From contig CAZMYZ010000004.1 of the NCBI GenBank assembly GCA_964570795.1, positions 3,861-67,860 on the forward strand: 64,000 bases of DNA, written 5' to 3'. Shown here one piece after another: positions 54,236-62,541 of the stretch (positions within the stretch are counted from its first letter, which is position 1; every line of letters starts with the position of its first letter). The notes under the pieces are model-generated. The model was not told the DNA's origin. It saw only the letters and a list, made by a program, of their open reading frames with translations, and did no database searches. Origin of the DNA: Damh-18 sp964570795. GTDB lineage: Bacteria; Patescibacteriota; Minisyncoccia; Phycocordibacterales; UBA918. Both the position numbers and the translations under genes were made by a program.

Positions 54236-54610
54236 AAACTAAAATGTACTTATATTTTAAATGTTTTTCACTTCATTTAGAACGAAAAAGGTGGGTATAA
54301 CTTTCAACAAAAATAAGTCGAAACGAGAAAACTTTTCCAATGATTTTGAAATTATTTTCTCATCAAATATTTTCAAATTTTGAATGAATTTTGTAACAAA
54401 AGTTTATGGAGTTTTAGAGTAAATAAATCGTTTTAAAATTGGAACAAAAGCATAAAGCGGTCTATTGCGTTAAAACTGTGGCTGGGACTGATTTAAAAAC
54501 AACGTTTTGTGCTTAAGTCTTATTCTAAAACAGACACTAAAACACCCACACGGGATGGTGTGGGTGTTTGATGTATAGCAAGATATATTGACCTTGGATA
54601 TCCGAGATGT
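54236..54610. other. AT-rich intergenic region
   Basis: No gene seen. Contains a -10-like TATAAG upstream of the 54229 gene, a very AT-rich middle part (54240-54540) and terminator 54540-54569. It is the likely regulatory region of the HTH-fibre operon. Confidence 0.6.
54540..54569 (-). terminator. terminator of the second HTH-membrane gene
   Basis: 12-bp perfect stem AAACACCCACAC and complement, loop GGGATG, 42 bases after the stop at 54611. Confidence 0.75.
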
Positions 54611-55519
54611 TTATATTTTACTTGATATTATCGAGATTGTTTTGTCGATGGAGAATGTATAAGATACCTCCGCTACTACAGCACTCCCATCAAGTGGTGT
54701 GTAGTTAATGCACTTCTGAATTGATAGTGTCGCAAGTGAAGCGAGTGATACGAGTAATATAATTGCGACGCAGGCAAGAATTGATATCTGCGGCCGCACC
54801 TCACTCACTGCTGGTATTGGTGTGACTTCTGGTATGCTCTGTATTGCTTCTGTGGTAGGTATTGATGCCTTTACTGCTGCAACAGATACATTTGATTCCT
54901 CAAGCCGTTCGGTGAATGATTTACGCTCTATTACAGGGGCAACCACCACGCGAGGGAGCACCTTTCGTTGCAACGGCACATTTTCCTTTTCAGTATTAGC
55001 AACTTCGGATGCGTGAATGCTCGATGGATGAAGCACTACAGTATCGTCATCTAGAGGACCATCAGTGACATCTACCACATTGAGGGTTCCGGACATACTC
55101 ACGGTCTCTCCTTTATTTTCAAAACTAAGGTCATCTCCTTTTTCAACTTCACGTAGCGCACGACGAACCGGTGTTGTTTCGATCTTCAATTTTTTAGTCT
55201 CGGGTAACAGAGACTCGTCATCACGTTCATACCGAATCGCTATATGTGTATAGGGATTCGTAGTTTCGGCATTTTTCTTTCGATGTTCCTCGATGGTGCG
55301 TTTTGCATATTCACGTGCCTTTGCTTTTGAGGTGCGTTTCTTCTCTACTTTGTGAGTACTGAGGTTGTCTTGATTAACGTACCACGTACGCCCTATGAGA
55401 TGCGCATCCACCTGCCCGCCACGACACAACTGCCCTACATAGTCAGTGGCATAGCCAAGTTCCTTTGCGGCCTTTGATGCCTTTACATAACTCTTTCCAT
55501 CAAGAACTAGAACCTCCAT
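54611..55519 (-). CDS. membrane-tethered HTH protein, second copy
   Basis: 302 aa from Met at 55519, fixed by TATACT nine bases upstream. The N-terminal HTH (KSYVKASKAAKELGYATDYVGQL, then HLIGRTWYVNQDNL) is clearly homologous to that of the 53468 protein. Then follow a basic segment (KKRTSKAKAREYAKRTIEEHRKK), a long disordered linker, one membrane helix near the C-terminus (ILACVAIILLVSLASLATL) and a short ~35-residue outer tail. Its outer part is much smaller than that of the paralogue, so it may sense differently or act through partners. Confidence 0.75.
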   Translation of the reverse strand: MEVLVLDGKSYVKASKAAKELGYATDYVGQLCRGGQVDAHLIGRTWYVNQDNLSTHKVEKKRTSKAKAREYAKRTIEEHRKKNAETTNPYTHIAIRYERDDESLLPETKKLKIETTPVRRALREVEKGDDLSFENKGETVSMSGTLNVVDVTDGPLDDDTVVLHPSSIHASEVANTEKENVPLQRKVLPRVVVAPVIERKSFTERLEESNVSVAAVKASIPTTEAIQSIPEVTPIPAVSEVRPQISILACVAIILLVSLASLATLSIQKCINYTPLDGSAVVAEVSYTFSIDKTISIISSKI

Positions 55520-55528
55520 ATACTTGCT

Positions 55529-55534
55529 AGTATA
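55529..55534 (-). promoter_or_regulatory. -10 box of the second HTH-membrane gene
   Basis: TATACT nine bases before ATG 55519; it abuts the gatB terminator. Confidence 0.5.
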
Positions 55535-55539
55535 CACAC

Positions 55540-55574
55540 ATACACGGCTGCTTGCATAGCAAGCAGCCGTGTAT
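55540..55574 (-). terminator. gatB terminator
   Basis: 16-bp perfect stem (ATACACGGCTGCTTGC and complement) with ATA loop, 21 bases after the gatB stop. Confidence 0.75.
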
Positions 55575-55594
55575 ATCGTCTACGCGAGTTGTGA

Positions 55595-57004
55595 CTAGGA
55601 GAGATGTTTTTTAAAGAGTTCTAGAAGTACCTTTGGGTTCGCAGATCCCTTTGAAAGTTTCATGCCTTGTCCCACAAGGAACTGCACCGACGCCTCCTTT
55701 CCAGCCTTATAATCGGCAACCACGGTTGGATTTGCATCTATGACGGCAGTAATTACCTCGACAAGACCCTCTTCTGAATTGTTTTGAAGGAGGCCCCGCT
55801 CGGTAGCAAGCGCTACTGGATCATTCCCCTCAATTACCACCTCGAGTAATATATCTTTTGCAACACGTGAGGTAATCTTTCCATCCTTAAGCATCTGCAT
55901 AAGCGATGCAAAGTACTCGGCATGTGCAGACACAAGCACGTCTATAGACGAAACACGTGGAAGTAAATCAGTAATAAGATAGTTGGCTGCAAGGCGTGAT
56001 ATTTCCATATCACTTTGTGCAGATTCAACTATACGAGAAAAGAAATTATCAATCGGTGACTGTGCTATTACAATCTCAGTCTGTTCTATCGTCAAACCAA
56101 GATTCCTATATTTTTCACGCTTTTCTGTGGGTAATAACGGCATAGTCTCTTGTATCCGAGATACTGAAAGACGCTCTGATTTTGTTAAATCGAGCTTTGG
56201 AAGATCGGGGTCTGGGAAGTAGCGATAATCATTTGCAGACTCCTTCACGCGTTGTGAAAAAGTCTTCCCCTTTGCTTCATCCCAACCACGCGTTTCTTGG
56301 ACAAGTTTTTCACCTCGTTCAAGCGCATCTATCTGGCGCTTTATTTCAAAAGCAATTGCACCTTCTACAGACTTAAATGAATTGAGGTTTTTTACCTCTA
56401 CTTTGGTACCAAACTTTTCCGTGTCGCTCACGGAAATATTAGCCTCCACACGCATCTCCCCTTTTTCCATGTTTGCGTCAGACACACCTAGTGTACGCAA
56501 AAGAAGTTGAAGTTCACGTGCAAAGTCACCTGCGGTTTTTGCATCATGTATCACCGGCTCGGTCACCAGTTCCATGAGTGGCACCCCGGCACGGTTGTAG
56601 TCCACGATACTTCCGGAACCCTGATCATGCAGTGAACGCGCAGTGTCTTCCTCAAGATGCACACGAGTGATGGCGACACCATTTAGGGTACCTCCTTTTA
56701 CGAGTGGGTAGAGGTACTGACTAATTTGATACCCCTTCGGAATGTCCGGGTAAAAATAATTTTTTCTATCGAACTCTGTATACGTAGCGAGTTCAGATTT
56801 TAGTGCAGTACCCACCTTAAGCACATGTTCAACTGCGGTCATATTAATAACAGGAAGTGTTCCCGGGTGCCCCATACATATAGGACAGATGTGCGCATTC
56901 GGTTCACCGTAATGCGGATCATTTTTGGAATCACAAAACATCTTTGTTTCCGTCTTGAGTTCAGCATGAACCTCGAGTCCAATGGTTGGTGTGTACGTTT
57001 TCAT
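55595..57004 (-). CDS. gatB: aspartyl/glutamyl-tRNA amidotransferase subunit B
   Basis: 469 aa, normal length. Catalyses tRNA-dependent phosphorylation/amidation of Glu-tRNA-Gln or Asp-tRNA-Asn with GatA and GatC. Blocks: IGLEVHAELKTETKMFC, CPICMGHPGTLPVIN (with Cys of the zinc site), FDRKNYFYPDIPKGYQISQY, HLEEDTARSLHD, YNRAGVPLMELVTEP, RVEANISV, and the C-terminal YqeY-like helical domain. GatA and GatC are not next to it, so the subunits are dispersed. Confidence 0.96.
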   Translation of the reverse strand: MKTYTPTIGLEVHAELKTETKMFCDSKNDPHYGEPNAHICPICMGHPGTLPVINMTAVEHVLKVGTALKSELATYTEFDRKNYFYPDIPKGYQISQYLYPLVKGGTLNGVAITRVHLEEDTARSLHDQGSGSIVDYNRAGVPLMELVTEPVIHDAKTAGDFARELQLLLRTLGVSDANMEKGEMRVEANISVSDTEKFGTKVEVKNLNSFKSVEGAIAFEIKRQIDALERGEKLVQETRGWDEAKGKTFSQRVKESANDYRYFPDPDLPKLDLTKSERLSVSRIQETMPLLPTEKREKYRNLGLTIEQTEIVIAQSPIDNFFSRIVESAQSDMEISRLAANYLITDLLPRVSSIDVLVSAHAEYFASLMQMLKDGKITSRVAKDILLEVVIEGNDPVALATERGLLQNNSEEGLVEVITAVIDANPTVVADYKAGKEASVQFLVGQGMKLSKGSANPKVLLELFKKHLS

Positions 57005-57012
57005 AACACCAT

Positions 57013-57041
57013 ATAGTACCTAAAGCAACACGTAACGACAA
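57013..57041 (-). promoter_or_regulatory. leaderless promoter of gatB
   Basis: TTGTCG (57036-57041), 17-base spacer, TACTAT (57013-57018), 8 bases to the ATG at 57004. Confidence 0.65.
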
Positions 57042-57248
57042 GTACTCCCTTCTCGTGACTGCTGTACTCATGCAATACTGAACAATATAAAGACACGAAA
57101 TACAATTTTGTAAAATTATGTAGGTAAAATTTATTTGAAAACATACTTAGTTTTGTGTGAGTAAATTAAGCCTTTATATACAACATATTTTAACATTCAG
57201 TTGCATTGACATATTTGTGTTTCGTGTTTTTATGCATTCAAATAATAC

Positions 57249-57290
57249 TATAGAAATACCCTTCTCCGTGCAGAGAAGGGTATTTCTATA
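57249..57290 (-). terminator. obg terminator
   Basis: 18-bp perfect stem (TATAGAAATACCCTTCTC and complement), loop CGTGCA, 23 bases 3' of obg. Confidence 0.8.
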
Positions 57291-57312
57291 GGGGTGAGTA
57301 TCCGGTCTTTTG

Positions 57313-58332
57313 CTACTCTTCTTCGTTTGGGAGTTGGGAAGTAGTGGGTTCCTCGGGAATATTCTTTTCCCGGAGATGCGCTACGAGTGCGTCACTGAGT
57401 TCCTTTACACCATCCATGAGGATTCCGGAAACAGGATACACGTGGGTGATACCTTCTTTCTTAAACTGTGCTATCACCTTAGCACATTTTTTTTCATCAA
57501 GTGCATCTGTCTTGGTGAGGAGTACCCATTCTTCTTTCTTGAGTAACTCAGGATCAAACTTTTCAAGTTCATTGCGAATTGCTTTATACATCATGAGTGG
57601 GTCTTCGTTTTCAAGTGAAACGCAGTGGAGAATCATCTTTGTGCGTGCTACATGCTTAAGAAATTTATGACCAAGCCCTCTACCTTCCGATGCTCCTTCG
57701 ATGAGCCCTGGTATATCCGCAAGGATGAATCCATAGAGTTCTCCCAAGTGAGGCTCGACCGTAGTAAAGGGATATGAACCCACCTTTGCTTTTGTGTTGG
57801 TAAGGGCATTAAGCATCGTGGTCTTACCAGCATTCGGAAAGCCCACAAAACCAATATCGACGATAAGCGAGAGTACAATGGTAAAGGTGCCCGTCTCGCC
57901 TCGCTTGCCCAAGGTAGATTCTTCAGGGGCACGATTGGTGGCAGACTTGAAATGCTCGTTGCCCAAGCCCCCACGGCCTCCCTTGAGGATTTTGTGTACT
58001 TCCCCTTCATGGGTGAAGGTATAGACGCGTTCACGCTCTATTTCAGTCACGGTAGCCCCTACAGGCACGTCTATATACAAGTCTTCGCCGTTGTAGCCGT
58101 ACTTACTACGCTTTTCACCAGGAGTGCCTGACTGTGCGCTAAACTCTTTAAAACCGGTGTATTTAGAAAGCAGACTCAAATCACGAACCGCGCGCATATA
58201 CACGTCGCCACCCCTGCCGCCATTACCTCCTGAAGGACCACCTTCGGGAACTGACTTTTCACGGCGCCAGCGCACGACTCCGTCGCCGCCTCGCCCTGCA
58301 TTTGCTGTTATGGTGAGTTCATCGATAAACAT
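57313..58332 (-). CDS. obg: Obg/CgtA GTPase
   Basis: 339 aa from Met at 58332, which has AGG six bases upstream (one of the few Shine-Dalgarno-like sites here); Met at 58344 is the alternative. Gly-rich Obg fold (NAGRGGDGVVRWRREKSVPE, GGRGGLGNEHFKS), G1 GFPNAGKTTMLNALT, G3 DIPGLIEGASEGRG, G4-like TKTD. The C-terminal OCT domain is missing and a short acidic tail takes its place. Acts in 50S ribosome assembly. Confidence 0.96.
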   Translation of the reverse strand: MFIDELTITANAGRGGDGVVRWRREKSVPEGGPSGGNGGRGGDVYMRAVRDLSLLSKYTGFKEFSAQSGTPGEKRSKYGYNGEDLYIDVPVGATVTEIERERVYTFTHEGEVHKILKGGRGGLGNEHFKSATNRAPEESTLGKRGETGTFTIVLSLIVDIGFVGFPNAGKTTMLNALTNTKAKVGSYPFTTVEPHLGELYGFILADIPGLIEGASEGRGLGHKFLKHVARTKMILHCVSLENEDPLMMYKAIRNELEKFDPELLKKEEWVLLTKTDALDEKKCAKVIAQFKKEGITHVYPVSGILMDGVKELSDALVAHLREKNIPEEPTTSQLPNEEE

Positions 58333-58352
58333 AATACCTGCCATAAGAACAC

Positions 58353-58382
58353 AAAATCACCGCCATTGCAAGCGGTGATTTT
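58353..58382 (-). terminator. terminator between the holin-like gene and obg
   Basis: 11-bp perfect stem AAAATCACCGC and complement, 8-base loop, with A- and T-tracts. It lies in the obg leader, so it could also attenuate obg. Confidence 0.6.
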
Positions 58383-58423
58383 CCTAAAGTAGCAAGGCGA
58401 CGCCTTTCTACGTGCTAGGCTAT

Positions 58424-58753
58424 CTACTTTCTATTCGCAAAAGTACTAATAATACTTATGAGGATAGAGCCGAGGAGCGCGCTCCAGAAACTCTGTATCT
58501 GCACGCCGTGCACAAACGATGCCACGAAGAAAAGGATGCTTGCATTGATGACCAGGAGAAAAAGTCCTAATGTCACAATGGTGATTGGAAGAGTAAGGAT
58601 AATAAGTATCGGACGGACGATGGTATTAAGGATAATCAAAAACAGTGCCACGACCACCGCAGGAATCCATCCCGTTACAGTGATACCTGGTACCACATAC
58701 GAAACAATAAGGAATGCTGCAGAGGTGATGGCAAGACGAATTAAAAAATGCAT
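58424..58753 (-). CDS. four-TM phage-holin-superfamily-IV-like membrane protein
   Basis: 109 aa, almost all membrane: four hydrophobic helices separated by the conserved LNTIVRPILIILTLPITIVTLGLF stretch that typifies this bacterial family (often labelled phage holin family 4). Despite the name most members are chromosomal, with no proven lytic role. No phage genes nearby. Extended -10 TGA-TACACT nine bases before the ATG. Confidence 0.8.
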   Translation of the reverse strand: MHFLIRLAITSAAFLIVSYVVPGITVTGWIPAVVVALFLIILNTIVRPILIILTLPITIVTLGLFLLVINASILFFVASFVHGVQIQSFWSALLGSILISIISTFANRK

Positions 58754-58762
58754 ATAGAAGAT

Positions 58763-58768
58763 AGTGTA
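58763..58768 (-). promoter_or_regulatory. extended -10 of the holin-like gene
   Basis: TGA-TACACT, nine bases to the ATG at 58753. Confidence 0.55.
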
Positions 58769-58844
58769 TCACGGGGAGAAAATAGCAAAACCCACAAGGA
58801 AACTTTCTGCCTCCTGCGTACGTATTAAGGCGTTAGCTTGCGGC

Positions 58845-58877
58845 TTCCATTGCCGACATACGATGTCGGCAATGGAA
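58845..58877. repeat. GAC-N7-GTC palindrome P8
   Basis: 15-bp perfect arms (TTCCATTGCCGACAT and complement) around ACG; equally GAC, ATACGAT, GTC. Shares the ATTGCCGAC arm with P1, P2 and P9. Confidence 0.8.
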
Positions 58878-58879
58878 AT

Positions 58880-59070
58880 GTTGAAGTAAAGTAAAAACAT
58901 CCGCCTTCGCTATCCCCGTGGCAAGCCAACGGGGCATTACGCGGGTAGTTGAAACACTCTGAGAGATTGTTTCAAGGGTGTTTTTTCTAGCAACAGTTTC
59001 GGCTCCGCCGAAGAATATATTTGTCCATTCATCCTGCGGGGCACAGCGGACATGGTATTCTGGACGAACT
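58880..59070 (-). ncRNA. candidate structured RNA
   Basis: On the minus strand this interval folds into several neat hairpins: TTCGGC-GGA-GCCGAA; a long TTGAAACA/TGTTTCAA stem; CCCCGT..ACGGGG closing TGGCTTGCC; and CTAG-ended outer arms. It lies between the coiled-coil gene with its terminator (59071-59105) and palindrome 58845-58877. A 124-codon frame (58833-59207) crosses it but overlaps both the coiled-coil gene and two hairpins, so RNA or a decayed gene seems more likely than a protein. Confidence 0.35.
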
Positions 59071-59105
59071 AGAAAAGTCCCCGCGCATTGCGCGGGGACT
59101 TTTCT
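59071..59105 (-). terminator. terminator of the coiled-coil gene
   Basis: 16-bp perfect stem (AGAAAAGTCCCCGCGC and complement), ATT loop, 13 bases 3' of the stop. Confidence 0.85.
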
Positions 59106-59118
59106 TTGCTCAATAGCA

Positions 59119-59538
59119 TTATTTAGAAATCTTTGACGACTTCCCTTGTTTACTAAATACAAAGGATTCAAGTGAGACGAGTCGTGATTCAAGTTTATTG
59201 AATTCACTGCGACTTACCTTTTCATTCATACCCACTTTAATCTCTTCAACATCAATCATAAGACGACCTATCATTTCCGTGTGTGTATCAAGTTTGTCAT
59301 TAATGCGAGATATTTCTGTGGTATGGGTATCAAGTTTGTCATTAATGCGAGATATTTCTGTGGTATGGGTATCAAGTTTGTCATGCAAACTAGAAAACTG
59401 TTCTGCTATTGCAGAAACGCGGTGTTGAAAATCCTCGGTCACTGCCCCAATATAGCGTTTAATGTCAGCATTGTGTTGCTCCAGCGTAATTACATTTGGA
59501 GAAACTGCTTTTTTTGTTTTTGGAGAAGTATTTTTCAT
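59119..59538 (-). CDS. small coiled-coil protein with 14-residue repeats
   Basis: 139 aa, soluble and helical. Core carries tandem DKLDTHTTEISRIN units (two and a half copies, 42-bp direct repeats in DNA at 59284-59390), then EMIGRLMIDVEEIKVG and a basic C-terminus. Looks like a trimeric or dimeric coiled coil; no known domain. The palindromes 58845-58877 and 59612-59646 bracket it. Repeat number could vary by slippage. Confidence 0.7.
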   Translation of the reverse strand: MKNTSPKTKKAVSPNVITLEQHNADIKRYIGAVTEDFQHRVSAIAEQFSSLHDKLDTHTTEISRINDKLDTHTTEISRINDKLDTHTEMIGRLMIDVEEIKVGMNEKVSRSEFNKLESRLVSLESFVFSKQGKSSKISK

Positions 59539-59544
59539 TGGGAA

Positions 59545-59572
59545 ATTATAGCACTCAAGAAATAATGTACAA
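59545..59572 (-). promoter_or_regulatory. leaderless promoter of the coiled-coil gene
   Basis: TTGTAC (59567-59572), 16-base spacer, TATAAT (59545-59550), six bases to the ATG. Confidence 0.7.
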
Positions 59573-59611
59573 ATTTCCCCAACACTACGAAGTACTTCAC
59601 CTTTACCAAGC

Positions 59612-59646
59612 GGAGTATTGCCGACTTACGATGTCGGCAATACTCC
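59612..59646. repeat. GAC-N7-GTC palindrome P9
   Basis: 14-bp perfect arms GGAGTATTGCCGAC and complement around TTACGAT, the reverse complement of the P1/P2/P6 loop. Confidence 0.8.
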
Positions 59647-59687
59647 AATAAAACCCGCGGGCACCTTCGGTGCCCGCGGGTTTTATT
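59647..59687. terminator. GC-rich hairpin 3' of secA
   Basis: 19-bp perfect stem (AATAAAACCCGCGGGCACC and complement) with TTC loop. Confidence 0.75.
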
Positions 59688-59698
59688 CAATCGGATGC

Positions 59699-59733
59699 GA
59701 ACAAACCTCAAGGCGTCGCCTTGAGGTTTGTTC
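59699..59733 (-). terminator. secA terminator overlapping the stop codon
   Basis: 17-bp perfect stem (GAACAAACCTCAAGGCG and complement) with a single-base loop; its arm touches the secA stop. Confidence 0.65.
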
Positions 59734-62267
59734 TATTTCTCTACTACCTTCCATTCCCCACTTGCCAAAAGTGGCTCTGCCTTTTTGAACTTCATAGTTT
59801 CAGTGTCGGTGCCATTGGTAATAGTGACGAATTCATTGCGTCCTATCTTTTCCTCCCTATGAATCGGTGTGTGTGCAATCTCTTGTGCCACACGCGCCAC
59901 CTCACTACTACCACCAGCGAGCGCGATACGTGCTTGTGCCTTCTTGAGAGCCTCTTCTTCGCGTTCTACAGCCTCAGTACGTACAGTAGGTATCAATTCT
60001 GCAATACGATGGAATGAGGCCTCCTGCATCTCTCTGAAGAGCCTAAGACCCTCTTTACGGTACTCAATGAGTGGATCCTGCTGTCCGTATGCACGGAGCC
60101 CCACACTTGAGCGCGTATGCTGCATCACCTCGAGATGCTCTACCCAAAGTACGTCATTTACCTGGAGCATCAACTTACGCATAACTTCATACCATGCTTC
60201 CTCACCATACTCTGCTACACGGAGTGCAATCTGTTCTTCAACTTCGGGAATAAAGGCAACGAGTTCTTGCGCAAGTTCCTGCACATCGGCAATAGTGCCA
60301 AGAAGCAGTTTGCGACGCTTTTCGTAGATAATCACACGCTGCTGATTAAGCACGTTATCATACGCAAGCACATGCTTACGTGAATCAAAGTGGAATCCTT
60401 CAATTTTCTTTTGTGCTGACTCAAGTGAGCGCGTTATCATCCCATTTTCTACCGGTTGATCTTCGGGGATACCAAAGCGCCCCATCATGCTTTTTACTGC
60501 ATCCCCTGCAAAGACACGCATAAGTGAATCATCCATCGATACGTAAAACTGCGTCGCTCCCGGGTCACCCTGACGTCCCGCACGTCCACGCAACTGATTA
60601 TCAATACGACGCGCCTCATGACGCTCTGTACCCAAGACAAAAAGCCCACCAAGTGTCTTGATAGCCTCTGATTCTTCCTTAGTGGCCTTTGTACCGCCAA
60701 GTTTGATGTCGACACCACGGCCAGCCATATTGGTAGCAAGTGTTACTTTCCCTTTCTTCCCTGCATCGGCAATAATCTCGCCTTCACGTTCATGATTCTT
60801 CGCATTAAGCATTTCGTGTACGACACCCGCCTGCGTCAATGCTGCACTAAGCATTTCGTTTTTATCAATCGACGCCGTACCGATAAGAATAGGCTGCCCT
60901 GTTTCATGTACCTCTTTTACTTTGCGAATAATGGCGGCGATTTTTCCTTTCTCAGTTTGAAAGATAAGGTCATTGTGATCGATACGTTGAATAGGATGGT
61001 GTGTCGGTACAGGAATCACGTCGAGTTTGTATACCGAATAAAACTCTTCTTGCGAGGTGAGTGCAGTACCGGTCATACCCGAGAGTTTTTCATACATGCG
61101 GAAGTAGTTTTGGAAAGTAATCGACGCATACGTGCGCGACTCCTGCTGGATGGTCACACCTTCTTTTGCCTCGATTGCCTGATGGAGACCATCCGACCAA
61201 CGACGTCCTGGCTGCAAGCGGCCTGTGAACTCGTCTACAATTACCACTTCGTTATCTTTCACCACATACTCCTTGTCGCGCATATACAGTGCGCGCGCAC
61301 GTACCGCAGTCTCGAGGTGGTGTACATACTTGATACCCTTATCAGTGTAGATGTTGCCAATACCAAGCATTTTCTCTGCAGCTTCAATACCACTATCGGT
61401 AAGTGTTGCACTCTTTAGTTTTTCATCGATAGTGTAGTCGGCATCAGGATTGAGACGCGCTGCAATCTGCGAAAAGATAGTGTATAGATTTTCTGAATCT
61501 TGTGCCGGCGCAGAAATAATAAGCGGTGTACGCGCCTCATCAATAAGAATAGAGTCCACTTCGTCAATGATAGCGTACGCATGTTCGCGCTGGCGCAAGT
61601 TTTTCACCTCAAATTCAATATTGTCACGAAGGTAATCGAAACCGTATTCATTGTTAGTGCCGTAGGTGATGTCTGCATCATATGCTTCTTTGCGTGAACA
61701 TGGTCGCAAGAAGTCATACATAATTTTATACGCACCTTGACTATCACGCGTCGCATCACTCTCAACATGTTGTGAATCATAGAGATACGAACCTGTTTGA
61801 TTGATGACACCCACGGAGAGTCCGAGGTGCGCATACACTTGCCCCATCCACACCGCATCACGTCGTGCAAGATAATCATTCACCGTGATAACGTGCACAC
61901 CTTTTCCACAGAGTGCATTCAAGTATGCAGGCAGTGTACCTACAAGTGTCTTTCCTTCACCCGTGCGCATCTCGGTTATTTTTCCGCGATGTAAAATAAC
62001 ACCACCAATAAGTTGCTCATCATAGTGTCGTTGACCTAAGGTACGCTTTGCAGCTTCACGCACAAGTGCAAAAGCTTGTGGCAATGCGTCATCAAGAGAC
62101 TTACCATTCACCACCTCGTTTCTGAGGGCGTCAGAAGCGGCCTGCAATTCGGTATCAGAAAGTACGGTAAGGGATGACTCAAGCGCGTTGATTTCCTTAA
62201 TTATAGGGCTTATTTGCTTGAGTTCTTTCTCGTATGTGGGTCCAAAAAATGTATCTAAAAATGACAT
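59733..62267 (-). CDS. secA: preprotein translocase ATPase SecA
   Basis: 844 aa. Drives export through SecYEG, needed for the many secreted proteins here. Walker A in MRTGEGKTLVG, DEVDSILIDEARTPLIIS (Walker B/DEAD), YGTNNEYGFDYLRDN, LATNMAGRGVDIKLGG, GTERHEARRIDNQLRGRAGRQGDPG. The C-terminal SecB/zinc-binding tail with its cysteines is missing. Extended -10 (TGG-TATGCT) with a ~22-base leader. Confidence 0.97.
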   Translation of the reverse strand: MSFLDTFFGPTYEKELKQISPIIKEINALESSLTVLSDTELQAASDALRNEVVNGKSLDDALPQAFALVREAAKRTLGQRHYDEQLIGGVILHRGKITEMRTGEGKTLVGTLPAYLNALCGKGVHVITVNDYLARRDAVWMGQVYAHLGLSVGVINQTGSYLYDSQHVESDATRDSQGAYKIMYDFLRPCSRKEAYDADITYGTNNEYGFDYLRDNIEFEVKNLRQREHAYAIIDEVDSILIDEARTPLIISAPAQDSENLYTIFSQIAARLNPDADYTIDEKLKSATLTDSGIEAAEKMLGIGNIYTDKGIKYVHHLETAVRARALYMRDKEYVVKDNEVVIVDEFTGRLQPGRRWSDGLHQAIEAKEGVTIQQESRTYASITFQNYFRMYEKLSGMTGTALTSQEEFYSVYKLDVIPVPTHHPIQRIDHNDLIFQTEKGKIAAIIRKVKEVHETGQPILIGTASIDKNEMLSAALTQAGVVHEMLNAKNHEREGEIIADAGKKGKVTLATNMAGRGVDIKLGGTKATKEESEAIKTLGGLFVLGTERHEARRIDNQLRGRAGRQGDPGATQFYVSMDDSLMRVFAGDAVKSMMGRFGIPEDQPVENGMITRSLESAQKKIEGFHFDSRKHVLAYDNVLNQQRVIIYEKRRKLLLGTIADVQELAQELVAFIPEVEEQIALRVAEYGEEAWYEVMRKLMLQVNDVLWVEHLEVMQHTRSSVGLRAYGQQDPLIEYRKEGLRLFREMQEASFHRIAELIPTVRTEAVEREEEALKKAQARIALAGGSSEVARVAQEIAHTPIHREEKIGRNEFVTITNGTDTETMKFKKAEPLLASGEWKVVEK

Positions 62268-62340
62268 AATATAAGGTTAGAATCCGGATAGCATACCATG
62301 AATCCGTCGCTCCAGCACCGCCTACTGAGATAGCAGACAA

Positions 62341-62375
62341 ACAAAAACACCTTCCCGGAGGGAACGTGTTTTTGT
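62341..62375 (-). terminator. terminator of the histone-like gene
   Basis: 10-bp stem ACAAAAACAC/GTGTTTTTGT enclosing a second TTCCC-GGA-GGGAA hairpin; 17 bases after the stop at 62392. Confidence 0.75.
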
Positions 62376-62391
62376 GTGCTGTGCGGAAATA

Positions 62392-62541
62392 TTATTTTCG
62401 CTTCGCAACCTTCTTTGCTGCCTTCTTTGGAGCAGCCTTCTTTACTACCTTCTTTGCGGCCTTCTTTGGAGCAGCCTTCTTTGCAACTTTCTTGACTACT
62501 TTCTTAGCAGCCTTCTTTGCAACTTTCTTTTTTGCTGGCAT
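62392..62541 (-). CDS. Lys/Ala-rich histone-H1-like peptide
   Basis: 49 aa, starting MPAKKKVAKKAAKK and made of KKAAPKKAAKK and KKVVKK units; about half the residues are lysine and there are no acidic residues. This is the composition of histone H1 C-terminal tails and of bacterial AlgP/Hc-type nucleoid proteins, so non-specific DNA or RNA binding is likely. Short repeats in DNA suggest length variation between strains. Terminator on the 3' side and an AT-rich leader on the 5' side support an independent gene. Confidence 0.8.
   Translation of the reverse strand: MPAKKKVAKKAAKKVVKKVAKKAAPKKAAKKVVKKAAPKKAAKKVAKRK

Larger units (their letters stand above)
57005..57312. other. intergenic region gatB-obg
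   Basis: Holds the gatB promoter and terminator 57249-57290; the AT-rich middle (57080-57245) shows no gene. Confidence 0.6.

Noticed and set aside
58424..58753. prophage remnant
   Set aside because: The holin-family name is historical; no other phage gene, integrase or attachment site is nearby.
58833..59207. 124-codon minus-strand frame
   Set aside because: Overlaps the coiled-coil gene and its terminator and crosses several perfect hairpins; kept only as an RNA candidate.
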